The position numbers and the translations under genes are program-made. Positions 46,426 to 55,725 of a DNA stretch of 64,000 bases are shown here, piece after piece (the stretch's first letter is position 1; each line of letters begins with the position of its first letter). The notes under the pieces are model-generated. The model searched no databases and had not been told where the DNA came from. It worked only from the letters and a program-made list of their open reading frames with translations. The DNA is from Chengkuizengella marina (GTDB lineage: Bacteria > Bacillota > Bacilli > Paenibacillales > KCTC-33759): contig NZ_SIJB01000032.1 in assembly GCF_009910845.1 (NCBI RefSeq), positions 110,400 through 174,399 of the forward strand. The letters are read 5' to 3'.

Positions 46426-46677
46426 ATGGCGACTATAGTGTTACATAAACCCAGTAATAAGAAATATATTTTTTTGGGCACAGGTTTCGGTGCATATAAA
46501 TCCTCTAGGTCTAGTTTTTTGGGAGGAGATTTGTTTCCAAGTGAGGAAGAAGGTGAGTATCCTGTTGCCTCAGTAAGTGATGAATTTGGTCAAGTGAAAT
46601 GGGTATATACTGAAGATTTACAGGTACTTAAAATTGATGGTAAATCATTAGATGAATATAAGGATGAATTGATTTAA
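46426..46677 (+). CDS. Small protein, second tandem paralogue without zinc ribbon
   Basis: An 83-residue protein clearly related to the N-terminal 80 residues of the preceding gene (MATIVLHKPSNKKYIFLGTG, FLGGDLFPSEEEGEYPVASV), with conservative changes throughout. It ends at the point where the other gene's zinc ribbon begins. AAAAGGAG precedes ATG 46426. Just downstream, a 24-codon open frame at 46680-46754 has no function that I can support. Confidence 0.7.
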   Translation: MATIVLHKPSNKKYIFLGTGFGAYKSSRSSFLGGDLFPSEEEGEYPVASVSDEFGQVKWVYTEDLQVLKIDGKSLDEYKDELI

Positions 46678-46834
46678 TTATGAAAATAGGTATATTAAAG
46701 AAAAAGATTGAAGATTTAAATGACAGTGGTGGGTATGATATTCAAACTTTATAAATGGTCAATAAAATGTCATAGATGAAGAGGTATTTGGGATGAAAGA
46801 TGAGAGTTAAATAAATGATATGGGAGATGATTCG

Positions 46835-47359
46835 ATGGAAGATTTACGTTACCCAATCGGGGAGTTTAAATATGATGAAGAGATTAGAGATCATCAGTTA
46901 GATCTTAAAATTAAGCAAATTGAGGATGCACCTAAAAATCTTCGTATTGCTGTTGATGGCTTATCAGAAAAACAGTTAGATACTCCATATCGCCCTGAAG
47001 GGTGGACATTAAGACAAGTTGTGCATCATTTGGCAGACAGTCATATGAATGGTTTCATTCGCTTTAAATGGGCATTAACAGAAGACAGCCCAACAATTAA
47101 AGCTTATGATGAAAAACGATGGGCTGAATTAAGTGATTCTTTTGAAGATATCCAAGTTTCTCTATCTCTTTTTGATGTACTAATCAAAAAATGGGTGTTA
47201 TTATTAAAATCTTTATCTCCTGAAGATTTAGAAAAAAAGTTCATTCACCCAGATTCAGGTTTAGTCAGTTTAAGAAGGAATATACATCTGTATGCTTGGC
47301 ATGGGGATCATCATATTGCTCATATTACGAGTCTAAAAAAAAGAATGGGTTGGGAATAA
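46835..47359 (+). CDS. BstA/YfiT-like DinB-superfamily bacillithiol transferase
   Basis: A 174-residue metal-dependent DinB-fold protein of the YfiT family, whose best-known member BstA transfers bacillithiol to electrophiles. Expected metal-binding histidines are seen in VHHLADSHMN near residue 67 and WHGDHHIAHI near 155. The start peptide LRYPIGEFKYDEEI is typical. ATG 46835 is 8 nt after GGGAG; ATG 46820 lies before that site. The presence of bshA at the window start supports a bacillithiol link. Confidence 0.85.
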   Translation: MEDLRYPIGEFKYDEEIRDHQLDLKIKQIEDAPKNLRIAVDGLSEKQLDTPYRPEGWTLRQVVHHLADSHMNGFIRFKWALTEDSPTIKAYDEKRWAELSDSFEDIQVSLSLFDVLIKKWVLLLKSLSPEDLEKKFIHPDSGLVSLRRNIHLYAWHGDHHIAHITSLKKRMGWE

Positions 47360-47404
47360 TGGAATAAATGTTTAATTAAATTTCATAGAGGGGGGATAAA
47401 GAAT

Positions 47405-48466
47405 ATGATACCTAATTTTTATATTATTGGCAGCGAAACAAAAAGACCGCCAAGTAAAAGAACTATTTTTACAGATGGGGCTCCTGATGATACTTTTCGA
47501 GAAGGTGTTGACATTGAATTAAGTCATTGGATTCCTAATCAAACACCTGAGAGATACAGAGCAGATACTTCAACAGAAATATGCATGAATTTTGTTACAA
47601 ACGAATCTTCGAAGGAATGGGATTTAGCGATTAATAACCATTTAGATGTGGATGGAATATTGTCTGTGTTTACTTTAGTACATAGTGAGTTTGCTTTAAC
47701 GCATCGTGATACGATAATAGGCGCAGCAGAGATTGGGGATTTCTGGGGATATTCTGAGCGACCAAGTCAAATATTGTTCCAAGGTCTCACTAAGCTGATG
47801 TTTGATTTAAAAGGGAAAGAAGATATAAGAGAAATTTATGCATTGTGTTTTGAGAAAGTGTTCGATTTGATTCAAGAAGAATCATCAGACGATGTGATTA
47901 TAGATGGAGTAGGTGCCTTAGAAAAGTCGCTCAATAGAGTGAAATCAAGTGAAATTCAAAGGCATGTTGTTTCAGAACACTTTGTAAGTTATCAAATCCC
48001 TAAACAGTTAGCTGAATTAAATATAGAAAAAGCCATCAAAATCCCTCGTTTTAATGACTTGTTACAAGATAATATGTGGTTAATCCCTTCTGTTCGAAAT
48101 TATTATGATCGTGAGAAGGTTCAGCTAGTTTCAGCAGAAACATCGAAAGGATGGTATTACGATTTATGGTATCCAGGTTATATGTGGGCGGATACACCAC
48201 ATTCATGGCGTGCACCTGGATTTGAATTTAGTGGAAGTACAAATGCTTACTATTACGGACATAAACCTTTAAATGAAGCAATAGTGGAATTAAATGATTT
48301 AGAGAAAGCAACAGGACAATGGATTTTAGCTAAAGAATTAACCCCATTTCAAAGTATCAAAGGTAGAGATTTTCCTGTTATTTTATCTTTCCTAAATGAA
48401 GATAAGCCAGTAGTTAGCTCCCTTTTACCTGCTGAAGTGATCTCCAAGTTAAGTAAAGCTTTTTAA
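47405..48466 (+). CDS. DUF6687-like protein, unknown
   Basis: A 353-residue cytoplasmic protein, probably of the DUF6687 family. Features include ELSHWIPNQTPERYRADTST, the motif NNHLDVDGILSVFTLVH, and YYDLWYPGYMWADTPHSWR. The NNHLDVDG motif with paired Asp residues resembles metal-dependent phosphoesterases of the DHH type, which is only a suggestion. GAGGGGGG precedes ATG 47405. The BstA-like gene ends 45 nt upstream, so they may be cotranscribed. Confidence 0.65.
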   Translation: MIPNFYIIGSETKRPPSKRTIFTDGAPDDTFREGVDIELSHWIPNQTPERYRADTSTEICMNFVTNESSKEWDLAINNHLDVDGILSVFTLVHSEFALTHRDTIIGAAEIGDFWGYSERPSQILFQGLTKLMFDLKGKEDIREIYALCFEKVFDLIQEESSDDVIIDGVGALEKSLNRVKSSEIQRHVVSEHFVSYQIPKQLAELNIEKAIKIPRFNDLLQDNMWLIPSVRNYYDREKVQLVSAETSKGWYYDLWYPGYMWADTPHSWRAPGFEFSGSTNAYYYGHKPLNEAIVELNDLEKATGQWILAKELTPFQSIKGRDFPVILSFLNEDKPVVSSLLPAEVISKLSKAF

Positions 48467-48477
48467 TTTAAAAAAGT

Positions 48478-48531
48478 GGTGACACATCTTAACAATTTTA
48501 TTGAGATGATTATCGCTGATGTGGTATCACC
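48478..48531. other. Long hairpin after the DUF6687-like gene
   Basis: GGTGACACATC (48478-48488) pairs with GATGTGGTATCACC (48518-48531) with a small bulge. Inside, CATCT and AGATG offer a competing stem. No T run follows, so it is not a standard terminator. Confidence 0.4.
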
Positions 48532-48683
48532 TTCACCTATTATTGAAAAAATCCGTTAATCCCAAAATAACATAAAATATTTACTAGAATGGCAATTTAA
48601 TTGACAATTGGTATTGTATATAATTTTATTAGTCAGTCATAATCTTCGAATCTAAAATCATTTATAAAAGAAGGTGAAAGCAA

Positions 48684-49469
48684 ATGTATGAACACCACAA
48701 AAAAACGATTGAAAAACTCATTCATCACTTCGAGAAAGATCCGAATGTTCTGGCTTTATTAATTGGAGGCTCTGTAGCAAAAGGATATGCAAAGGAAAAT
48801 TCAGATGTTGATTTCATACTTGTTGTAACAGATGAAACATTTAATGACCGTAAACAAAACCATGATTTATTTTATTGGTCTGGCGAATTTTGTGATTATG
48901 AAGGTGGGTATGTAGACGGGAAATTTACTAGCTTACAGTTTTTAAAGGATGTAGCTGAAAGAGGGAGTGAGCCTGCTCGTTTTGCATTTTGCGATGCGAT
49001 TGAAGGTTTTTCAAAAATAGAAGAATTGGAACCTTTACTGCAAAAGATAACGACCTATCCCGAAAATGAACAAAAACAAAAAATTGAAAGTTTCTATACC
49101 CAATTTGAAGCAGCTAGATGGTACGTAAATGAAGCTGAGAAACGTAACGATAAATATTTAATGATGCACATCGTATCATCACTTGTTTTATTTGGAGGCA
49201 GATTAATTTTAGCTCACAATAAAGTATTGTATCCTTATCATAAGTGGTTCATGAGAAAATTAAGTGAGGTTAAGAATAAACCGGTTGATTTTATGCAACT
49301 AACAGATCGTCTGTTGTCTGAACCCAACAAAGAGAATGCTGAGTCATTTTGCAAATGTGTGCTTGAGTTTACACAATGGCCTGAAATTAAAGAAGGATGG
49401 CCAAATCGTTTTATGATTGAAAGTGAATGGAATTGGATGAATGGAACGGCACCGATTGCAGATTTATAA
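48684..49469 (+). CDS. Nucleotidyltransferase-fold protein (antibiotic or small-molecule type)
   Basis: A 261-residue cytoplasmic protein. The polymerase-beta type active site is GGSVAKGYAKENSDVDFI near residue 28 (GGS...SDVD), where two Asp ligands bind Mg2+. The C-terminal half is helical, as in aminoglycoside or lincosamide nucleotidyltransferases, but those resistance groups cannot be claimed from sequence alone. GAAGGTGAAAG precedes ATG 48684. TTGACA (48601-48606) upstream is a plausible -35 but no -10 at 17 nt is convincing. Confidence 0.78.
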   Translation: MYEHHKKTIEKLIHHFEKDPNVLALLIGGSVAKGYAKENSDVDFILVVTDETFNDRKQNHDLFYWSGEFCDYEGGYVDGKFTSLQFLKDVAERGSEPARFAFCDAIEGFSKIEELEPLLQKITTYPENEQKQKIESFYTQFEAARWYVNEAEKRNDKYLMMHIVSSLVLFGGRLILAHNKVLYPYHKWFMRKLSEVKNKPVDFMQLTDRLLSEPNKENAESFCKCVLEFTQWPEIKEGWPNRFMIESEWNWMNGTAPIADL

Positions 49470-49602
49470 AATCTGTATTTAGTAGATTATACTTGTTCAT
49501 ATTCATTACAGCATGTATAATATTTTTAGATAAGAGATAGAAATCGATTTCAATAAATTAGTTAGTTTAAATTTATTATAAAAAAATAAGAAGGTGTAAT
49601 TA

Positions 49603-50937
49603 ATGGAAGCAAGAGTAATAAGAACTGCAAAGAATACTGGGGATCGTTTAGCAGAGAAACAAACATTGGAATTAAAAGAAGACTTTAATAATCGTATTCC
49701 TGTGATTGCAATCAATCCTGAGGTTACTTACCAAGAACATATGGGATTTGGGGGTGCATTTACCGAAGCGGCTGCCTATACGCTTAGTGAAATGTCAGAG
49801 GAAAAACGTGCAGAAGTGATTAAAAAATATTACCATCCTACCGAAGGATTAGGTTATACATTAGGAAGAGTTCATATTCACTCCTGTGATTTTGCATTAG
49901 GTAACTATACTTATATAGAAGAAGGAGATGCTGAACTTTCTACTTTTGATATGTCTCATGAAGATAAATGGGTAGTGCCAATGGTTAATGACGCAATAAA
50001 GGCAGCAGGTCAAGAACTAACAATCTTAGCTTCTCCTTGGTCGCCACCAGCGTTTATGAAAACAAATAAAGAAATGAATTATGGTGGATATTTATTACCT
50101 GAATTCCGTCAGGCATGGGCAAACTATTATGTGAAATTTATTGAGGGCATGAAGGAAAGAGGAATAGATATTTGGGGTGTAAGTGTTCAAAATGAACCTG
50201 CAGCAATTCAAACTTGGGATTCTTGTATTTATTCCTCTGAAGATGAACGTGATTTTGTTAGAGATTATCTTGGTCCAACTTTCGAGCAATCTGGAATGGG
50301 AGATAAGGCAATTCTCATTTGGGATCATAATCGTGATGAAATTGTCGAGAGAGCTTCTACAGTTCTTCTTGATGAGGAAGCTGCAAAATATGTATGGGGA
50401 ACAGGAAATCACTGGTATGTGAGTGAAGAGTTTGAGAATTTATCGGTTATACATGATTTATTTCCAGACAAACACATTTTATTTACGGAAGGTTGTCAAG
50501 AGGGAGGACCTAAACCAGGTGAGTGGTTTACTGGAGAAAGATATGGTAGAAATATTATCGGGGACTTTAATAACTGGTCAAGAGGATGGTTGGATTGGAA
50601 CTTAGTATTAAATGAAGAAGGTGGACCGAATCACGTAGGTAACTTATGTGATGCACCTATTCTTGCTGATCGTAAAAATGATGAGTTAATCATCAATAGT
50701 TCGTATTATTACATTGGTCATTTTTCAAAATTTATTGTTCCAGGAGCAAAAAGAATTCAACATTCTATGAACTTACCTGAAAATGTATATGCAACAGCGT
50801 TTAAAAATCCAGATGGAAGCATAGCAGTTGTTGTACAAAATGAGCGTGACCATTTACAAGAGTTTTCTTTAGTTTATGGTAAAAAAGGTGCTGAGGTTGT
50901 AATTCCAGAGCATTCAATTACGACTTTTATTTTATAA
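49603..50937 (+). CDS. GH30-family glycoside hydrolase (glucosylceramidase-like)
   Basis: A 444-residue glycosidase without a signal peptide, so probably cytoplasmic. The (beta/alpha)8 barrel contains GVSVQNEPAAIQTWDS near residue 195 (acid/base Glu) and ILFTEGCQEGG near 298 (nucleophile Glu), both GH30 features; LASPWSPPAFMKTNKEM and GLGYTLGRVHIHSCDF support the group. Substrates may be beta-glucosides. AAGAAGGTGT precedes ATG 49603. Monocistronic and ended by a bidirectional terminator shared with proC. Confidence 0.92.
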   Translation: MEARVIRTAKNTGDRLAEKQTLELKEDFNNRIPVIAINPEVTYQEHMGFGGAFTEAAAYTLSEMSEEKRAEVIKKYYHPTEGLGYTLGRVHIHSCDFALGNYTYIEEGDAELSTFDMSHEDKWVVPMVNDAIKAAGQELTILASPWSPPAFMKTNKEMNYGGYLLPEFRQAWANYYVKFIEGMKERGIDIWGVSVQNEPAAIQTWDSCIYSSEDERDFVRDYLGPTFEQSGMGDKAILIWDHNRDEIVERASTVLLDEEAAKYVWGTGNHWYVSEEFENLSVIHDLFPDKHILFTEGCQEGGPKPGEWFTGERYGRNIIGDFNNWSRGWLDWNLVLNEEGGPNHVGNLCDAPILADRKNDELIINSSYYYIGHFSKFIVPGAKRIQHSMNLPENVYATAFKNPDGSIAVVVQNERDHLQEFSLVYGKKGAEVVIPEHSITTFIL

Positions 50938-50985
50938 TGAATCAATAAACAAAGAACATGGCACATGTGTTTTGAACGGATATAA

Positions 50986-51023
50986 AATAAAGAATGAAGC
51001 GGTATTTCGCTTCATTCTTTATT
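50986..51023. terminator. Bidirectional terminator between the GH30 gene and proC
   Basis: AATAAAGAATGAAGC (50986-51000) pairs perfectly with GCTTCATTCTTTATT (51009-51023), loop about GGTATTTC. The T-rich and A-rich arms work for both converging genes; it touches the proC stop codon. Confidence 0.92.
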
Positions 51024-51870
51024 ATCTAGAGCTTATTTTAATCGTTTCTCCCATTTCTTTGCATTTCGTAGCCGCCGATTTTACTGCTTTTTGGATAGCA
51101 TCATGAATGTGGTGTGAATCTAAAGCTTCTATTGCTTTTTCAGTAGTTCCACCAGGAGAGGTCACTTTTTTGCGTAATTCTGCAGGATGATCACCTGTTT
51201 TTTGTACCATATGAGCAGCACCAAGTATAGTTTGTTTTGTTAACTCCATTGCTTGTTCTTCTGTTAATCCTCCAGCAACTCCTGCTTGAACCATGGCTTC
51301 CATCATGTAATAGAAATAAGCAGGACCACTTCCAGATAATCCAGTAACTATTTCTAAAGTCTCCTCGGGTACAACACATGTTATACCGATAGCATTTAAC
51401 ATTTCTAAAGAGAGCTTTTTCTGCTGTTCATTAACATTGCATGAAAAGCTAATACCTGTAGCACTTAAACCAATAGAACTTGATGTATTTGGCATTGTTC
51501 GTACAATTGGATTATTCGACTTCAAAAGATCATGGATTGTCTCTATTGTTAATCCAGCTACTACAGAAATAATGATTTGTTTTTCATTTATAAGTGGGCT
51601 TAATTCATCAAATGCTTTTTCAACATTCTTTGGTTTCATGGCTAACACGAGTATATCAGATTGCTTGATTAAATTATTTTTAATGATTGAATCATTACTT
51701 GTTTGAATGTTATATAATTTTTTTAATTCATGAAGTCTTTTGTTATCTTGCTGATTCGTAACAGATAGATGTTGAACAGGAATAATCTCTTTTTCAATTA
51801 ACCTTTTAAATATAGCCTCAGCTATTGAACCAGCACCAATAAAACATATTTTTTTTGATGTAATGACCAT
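51022..51870 (-). CDS. proC: Pyrroline-5-carboxylate reductase
   Basis: The enzyme makes L-proline from pyrroline-5-carboxylate with NAD(P)H, the last step of the pathway. The Rossmann motif CFIGAGSIAEAIFKRL is at residues 9-24, and the signature region GLSGSGPAYFYYMMEAMVQA lies near 170, followed by KVTSPGGTTEKAIEAL near 240. 282 residues, normal. AAAGG lies about 11 nt before ATG 51870. Last gene of proB-proA-proC. Confidence 0.97.
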   Translation of the reverse strand: MVITSKKICFIGAGSIAEAIFKRLIEKEIIPVQHLSVTNQQDNKRLHELKKLYNIQTSNDSIIKNNLIKQSDILVLAMKPKNVEKAFDELSPLINEKQIIISVVAGLTIETIHDLLKSNNPIVRTMPNTSSSIGLSATGISFSCNVNEQQKKLSLEMLNAIGITCVVPEETLEIVTGLSGSGPAYFYYMMEAMVQAGVAGGLTEEQAMELTKQTILGAAHMVQKTGDHPAELRKKVTSPGGTTEKAIEALDSHHIHDAIQKAVKSAATKCKEMGETIKISSR

Positions 51871-51885
51871 GATGAATCAACCTTT

Positions 51886-53130
51886 CTATTTAATTTGCCC
51901 TGTTCCATGAATGATATATTTTGTAGAAGTTAAGGCTGGCAATCCCATAGGACCGCGTGCGTGCAGCTTTTGTGTACTGATGCCAATTTCTGCTCCGAAC
52001 CCAAATTCAAACCCGTCTGTAAAACGAGTAGAAGCATTATGATATACGGAGGTTGCATCTACTTCCTGAAGAAATTGATTTGCATTTTCTTCATTTTCTG
52101 TGACGATACATTCTGAATGTTTTGTTCCGTAAGTATCTATGTGATTGAGCACTTCTTTTATGTTGTTGACTATCTTAACATTTAAAATATAATCATTATA
52201 TTCAGTGGCATAATCTTCATCTGAAGCATCTTCTATCCAAGGTACCATTTTCTTTGCCATGTTATTTCCTTTAATCTGAACGTCTGCTTCACGATATTTT
52301 TCAGCAAAAGATTGAAAATGCTCTTTAGCAAAGTTTTCATGTATAAGTAATGTTTCCATTGCGTTACATACTGATGGACGTTGTACTTTTGCATTGAAAG
52401 CAATGCTTCCAGCCATTTCAGGTTGGGCATATTTATCTATATATGTGTGGCAAATTCCAGAACCTGTTTCTATAACAGGGACAGTTGCATTCTGTACAAC
52501 GTTTTGAATGAGTGATGCGCCACCTCTAGGAATTACTACATCTAATAAGCCATTTAATTTTAACATCTCATTTACAGAAGAACGATTTGGATCATCAATC
52601 AATTGAATTGCCTCTACAGGTACATCAGTTGTACTTAAAGCTTCACGTAAAACTTTAACGATCTTTTGATTGGAATTTAAAGCGGAAGAACCGCCACGTA
52701 GTACGATCGCATTTCCCGTTTTGATGCTCAATCCTGCGGCATCTACTGTAACATTGGGACGTGCTTCATAAATCATACCTATTACACCAATAGGTACGCG
52801 TATCTTTCGAATCAATAAACCGTTTGGTCTATTGATTTCTTCTAATTGTTCCCCAATTGGATCATTCAAATTTACGATTTGTCGTAAACCTTCAGACATA
52901 CTTTCAATTCTTGCAGAATTGATCGCTAAACGATCCTGTAAAGAATTACTTAATCCGTTTTCCTTACCTATTTGCAAGTCTTGTTTATTTGCAGAAATGA
53001 TTTGATTTTGGTGTTTTAATAAAGCATCTGCCATTATATTTAAAGCATAGTTCTTTTGTCTTGTTGTTAAGGTGACTAAGTTCTTAGATGCTCCTTTAGC
53101 TAAATTTGCTTTTTGTTTTACTTCACTCAT
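51886..53130 (-). CDS. proA: Glutamate-5-semialdehyde dehydrogenase (gamma-glutamyl phosphate reductase)
   Basis: The enzyme reduces gamma-glutamyl phosphate to glutamate semialdehyde with NADPH. The aldehyde dehydrogenase fold is shown by VIGMIYEARPNVTVDAAGL near residue 115, VPVIETGSGICHTYIDK near 215, and KVQRPSVCNAMETLL near 247 with the catalytic Cys. AAAGGAGG lies 8 nt before ATG 53130. 414 residues, normal. It follows proB by about 35 nt and precedes proC by 15 nt. Confidence 0.97.
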   Translation of the reverse strand: MSEVKQKANLAKGASKNLVTLTTRQKNYALNIMADALLKHQNQIISANKQDLQIGKENGLSNSLQDRLAINSARIESMSEGLRQIVNLNDPIGEQLEEINRPNGLLIRKIRVPIGVIGMIYEARPNVTVDAAGLSIKTGNAIVLRGGSSALNSNQKIVKVLREALSTTDVPVEAIQLIDDPNRSSVNEMLKLNGLLDVVIPRGGASLIQNVVQNATVPVIETGSGICHTYIDKYAQPEMAGSIAFNAKVQRPSVCNAMETLLIHENFAKEHFQSFAEKYREADVQIKGNNMAKKMVPWIEDASDEDYATEYNDYILNVKIVNNIKEVLNHIDTYGTKHSECIVTENEENANQFLQEVDATSVYHNASTRFTDGFEFGFGAEIGISTQKLHARGPMGLPALTSTKYIIHGTGQIK

Positions 53131-53164
53131 ACCCGTTGCCCTCCTTTAAATAATGATTTGCTTT

Positions 53165-54277
53165 TTATTCTACTTTGGTCAGTAGAGCAACCCATTCGTC
53201 ACGATGGATGACTTCAATTCTTTGTACATCGATTCGTTTTTTCACTTCGATTGTGGATAATCCAACTACGGCTTGTAACTGCCATGATGCATAATTAACT
53301 ACTCCACGACCAATAACTTTATTGGACTGATTTGTTACCTCGATAACGTCTCCAGGGTGAAATTCACCCATAACTTTTATAACACCAGCTGGTAATAAGC
53401 TTTTTCCACCTGTTAAAAGTGCTTTTTCTGCTCCGTTATCTATTTCAATTTTCCCTTTAGTCAAAGAATGGAATCCAAGCCATTGCTTTTTCATCGGTAG
53501 ATTGTGCAGATGAGTGTCAAAATAAGTACCCTTTCCCTTTTGTTCAACAGCCAACTTCATATCTAATGGGTTTGAAGCTCTTCCTATAAATACCGGTACT
53601 CCACCACGCATGGCAATTCTTGCAGCTTCTATTTTTGAACGCATACCCCCAGTTCCAACAGATGACCCTGCTCCTCCCGCGATACGAAACATATCCTCAT
53701 CTATTTCATTCACTCGGTGTATTTTTTTAGCTTTATCGTTTTTTCTAGGATCTGCAGTGTAAAGCCCATCTGTATCTGTAAAAATCATTAGTTGTTTAGC
53801 TTTCACTAAATTAGCAACGAGAGCTGATAATGAATCATTATCTCCAAATTTTATTTCTTCAACAGAGACTGTATCATTTTCATTGATAATAGGAATCGTA
53901 TCTAGACGTATTAATTCTTCAAATGTATTTAAAGCGTTTTTCATTTGTTTACGATTTGTAAAATTGTTACGAGTTAATAAAATTTGTGCTACTTTACATT
54001 GATGTTTAGCAAATGCTTCAAAATAAGCTTGCATTAATATTGCCTGACCTACAGCAGCAGCTGCTTGTTTTTCTTGTAACATTTTTGGACGGCTTTCATA
54101 ACCTATGATTTTAAATCCAGCGGCAACACTACCTGAAGTTACAAACAAAATTTGAAAACCCGATTTTTTAAGATGAATAATTTCCTTTGTAAAGTAGTTT
54201 ATTTTTTCGTAATCTAATTCACCATGAGGTGTTGTAAGTGAACTGCTGCCAATTTTCACGACGATTCTTTGTTGCAT
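53165..54277 (-). CDS. proB: Glutamate 5-kinase with PUA domain
   Basis: The enzyme phosphorylates glutamate, the first and feedback-controlled step of proline synthesis. The amino-acid kinase domain has VVKIGSSSLT at the start, FVTSGSVAAG near 50, NENDTVSVEE near 140 and MRSKIEAARIAMRGGVPVFI near 210; residues about 275-365 form a PUA domain (KGKIEIDNGAEKAL, GRGVVNYASWQLQ). ATG 54277 is chosen because AGGAAG lies about 10 nt upstream; GTG 54286 is possible. A proline T-box controls it. Confidence 0.96.
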   Translation of the reverse strand: MQQRIVVKIGSSSLTTPHGELDYEKINYFTKEIIHLKKSGFQILFVTSGSVAAGFKIIGYESRPKMLQEKQAAAAVGQAILMQAYFEAFAKHQCKVAQILLTRNNFTNRKQMKNALNTFEELIRLDTIPIINENDTVSVEEIKFGDNDSLSALVANLVKAKQLMIFTDTDGLYTADPRKNDKAKKIHRVNEIDEDMFRIAGGAGSSVGTGGMRSKIEAARIAMRGGVPVFIGRASNPLDMKLAVEQKGKGTYFDTHLHNLPMKKQWLGFHSLTKGKIEIDNGAEKALLTGGKSLLPAGVIKVMGEFHPGDVIEVTNQSNKVIGRGVVNYASWQLQAVVGLSTIEVKKRIDVQRIEVIHRDEWVALLTKVE

Positions 54278-54435
54278 AATAATCACACTTCCTGTATTTT
54301 TATTCCATGCATATTATAAAAACTCTATCGGTGACTCTGAGGCAGTGACCGAAGCTACATGTACAAGACTTGCAAATCGTCCAAATTTGTTTAGAATCTT
54401 GATGTGTCAAATCATTCTTATTTATTTTATATATC

Positions 54436-54676
54436 AAAAAAAGACCTTCATCCATTAAAGGACGAAAGTCTTTGCTTCCGCGGTACCACCTTCGTTGATA
54501 AATGATCAACATTTATCCGACTCTATCCCTAGATAACAGTAGGGTCACTGTTCAACTCTTCGTTGACCATTCAGGGGCAGGTTCGGAAAGGCTTCAAGGT
54601 AAATTTTCACAGCCAAGAAATTTACTCTCTGAACAGAAGTGACTAACCTACTATTCCCATCACTATGTTTTTGCTT
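54436..54676 (-). promoter_or_regulatory. T-box riboswitch of the proBAC operon, proline specifier CCU
   Basis: Read on the minus strand, AAGGTGGTACCGCGG (54478-54492) is the T-box sequence that binds the tRNA acceptor end. Upstream, the specifier-loop pattern GAACCTGCC places CCU (complement at 54579-54581) as the codon read by tRNA(Pro). A terminator follows: AAAGACTTTCGTCC and GGATGAAGGTCTTT with a T run, ending at 54436. Uncharged tRNA(Pro) should stabilise the antiterminator and switch proBAC on when proline is scarce. The specifier matches the operon function. Confidence 0.95.
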
Positions 54677-54682
54677 TTTATA

Positions 54683-54711
54683 AGAATATCATGGGGAATC
54701 ACGTTTGTAAA
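54683..54711 (-). promoter_or_regulatory. Promoter of the proBAC T-box leader
   Basis: On the minus strand TTTACA (54706-54711) and TATTCT (54683-54688) are separated by 17 nt, and the T-box leader begins just downstream. Confidence 0.6.
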
Positions 54712-54806
54712 TCCCAAATCAGCATAAAATTTAGTGCTTAACCGTTTTTTTTAATGTATAATTATTTTTGATTCTTTTAGATAAAACAGCTTAGAGGAGA
54801 TTACAG

Positions 54807-55433
54807 ATGTTTATTGAACTTTTTATCATTGCGTTATTTGCTGGGATTACTCCTGGCCCTGATTTATTTATTGTTATTAAAAATAGTCTTAGTTATGGCG
54901 TGAGAATTGGCTTTGCAACAGCGCTAGGTATTGCTTCATCTAACGTAATCCATATTAGTTTAACCATTATCGGTATTTCCGTTTTGATAGAACAATATCC
55001 AAGTCTAAATTCAGTGATTAAAATCTTAGGTGCTATGTATATTCTATGGATTGGAATTAACGCGATTCGTTCTTCACCATCTAAAGAGGAAAATGGAAGT
55101 GATCATGATAATCAAAAAGAACATAAATCGTTTTTTAGGGCACTCCGAGAAGGTTTTTTAATTAGTGTATTTAATGTAAAACCTCTTTTATTTTTCATCA
55201 GTATTTTTTCACAATTTATTGATCCAGAAACAGTTACGTATGTACGTTGGTTATATGCACTTGAAATGGTAGTTACTGTCGGTTTATTATTTAGTATAAT
55301 AGCAATCATTTCCTCCTCCATTATATTTAGGAAATATTACAATAAATATGCATATTGGATTGATCGTATTTTCGGAGTAGTGTTAATTTTGTTTGCGATT
55401 ACGATCGGTTTTTCAGTCTTTTTTGGGGGGTGA
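54807..55433 (+). CDS. LysE-family amino-acid exporter
   Basis: A 208-residue inner-membrane transporter with about six hydrophobic segments. The N-terminal LysE signature GITPGPDLFIVIKNSLSYG is near residue 13, and the family's later motifs include FLISVFNVKPLLFFISIF near 115. Members export amino acids such as lysine, homoserine, threonine or leucine; its place between proline genes and others does not decide the substrate. GAGGAG precedes ATG 54807. The next short gene overlaps it closely. Confidence 0.88.
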   Translation: MFIELFIIALFAGITPGPDLFIVIKNSLSYGVRIGFATALGIASSNVIHISLTIIGISVLIEQYPSLNSVIKILGAMYILWIGINAIRSSPSKEENGSDHDNQKEHKSFFRALREGFLISVFNVKPLLFFISIFSQFIDPETVTYVRWLYALEMVVTVGLLFSIIAIISSSIIFRKYYNKYAYWIDRIFGVVLILFAITIGFSVFFGG

Positions 55434-55440
55434 GAAAGAA

Positions 55441-55623
55441 ATGAATGAGGTGGCTTATGTTCCTTTAACTCCATCATATTTACCCATCATTTTATTAGTA
55501 TTACTAGTAGTAGGCATCATTTGTTTTGTCCTATTTGTATTTAAGATTATACGTTATTTTGTTAACAATAAAAATCAATTAATAGAAATTAATCAAAAGT
55601 TGGACAAAATAACTAGAGACTAA
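55441..55623 (+). CDS. Small single-pass membrane protein
   Basis: A 60-residue protein with one long hydrophobic segment (residues about 14-38) and a charged tail (EINQKLDKITRD). GGGGGGTGAG precedes ATG 55441. It starts 7 nt after the exporter stop, so they form an operon; a role as an exporter subunit is possible but unproven. Confidence 0.6.
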   Translation: MNEVAYVPLTPSYLPIILLVLLVVGIICFVLFVFKIIRYFVNNKNQLIEINQKLDKITRD

Positions 55624-55725
55624 ATTTTTATGCTTATCATATCCATTGTTCTTTGGAACATAATTATATGATAATAGGATTATTGAAGATTTACATAACT
55701 ACTTTTAAAAGAGGAGAAATATAAA

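Noticed and set aside
46680..46754. 24-codon open frame after the second paralogue
   Set aside because: Too short, no homologue recalled, no clear ribosome binding site.
48601..48624. Promoter TTGACA with TATAAT
   Set aside because: The spacer is only 12 nt, too short for a sigma-A promoter.
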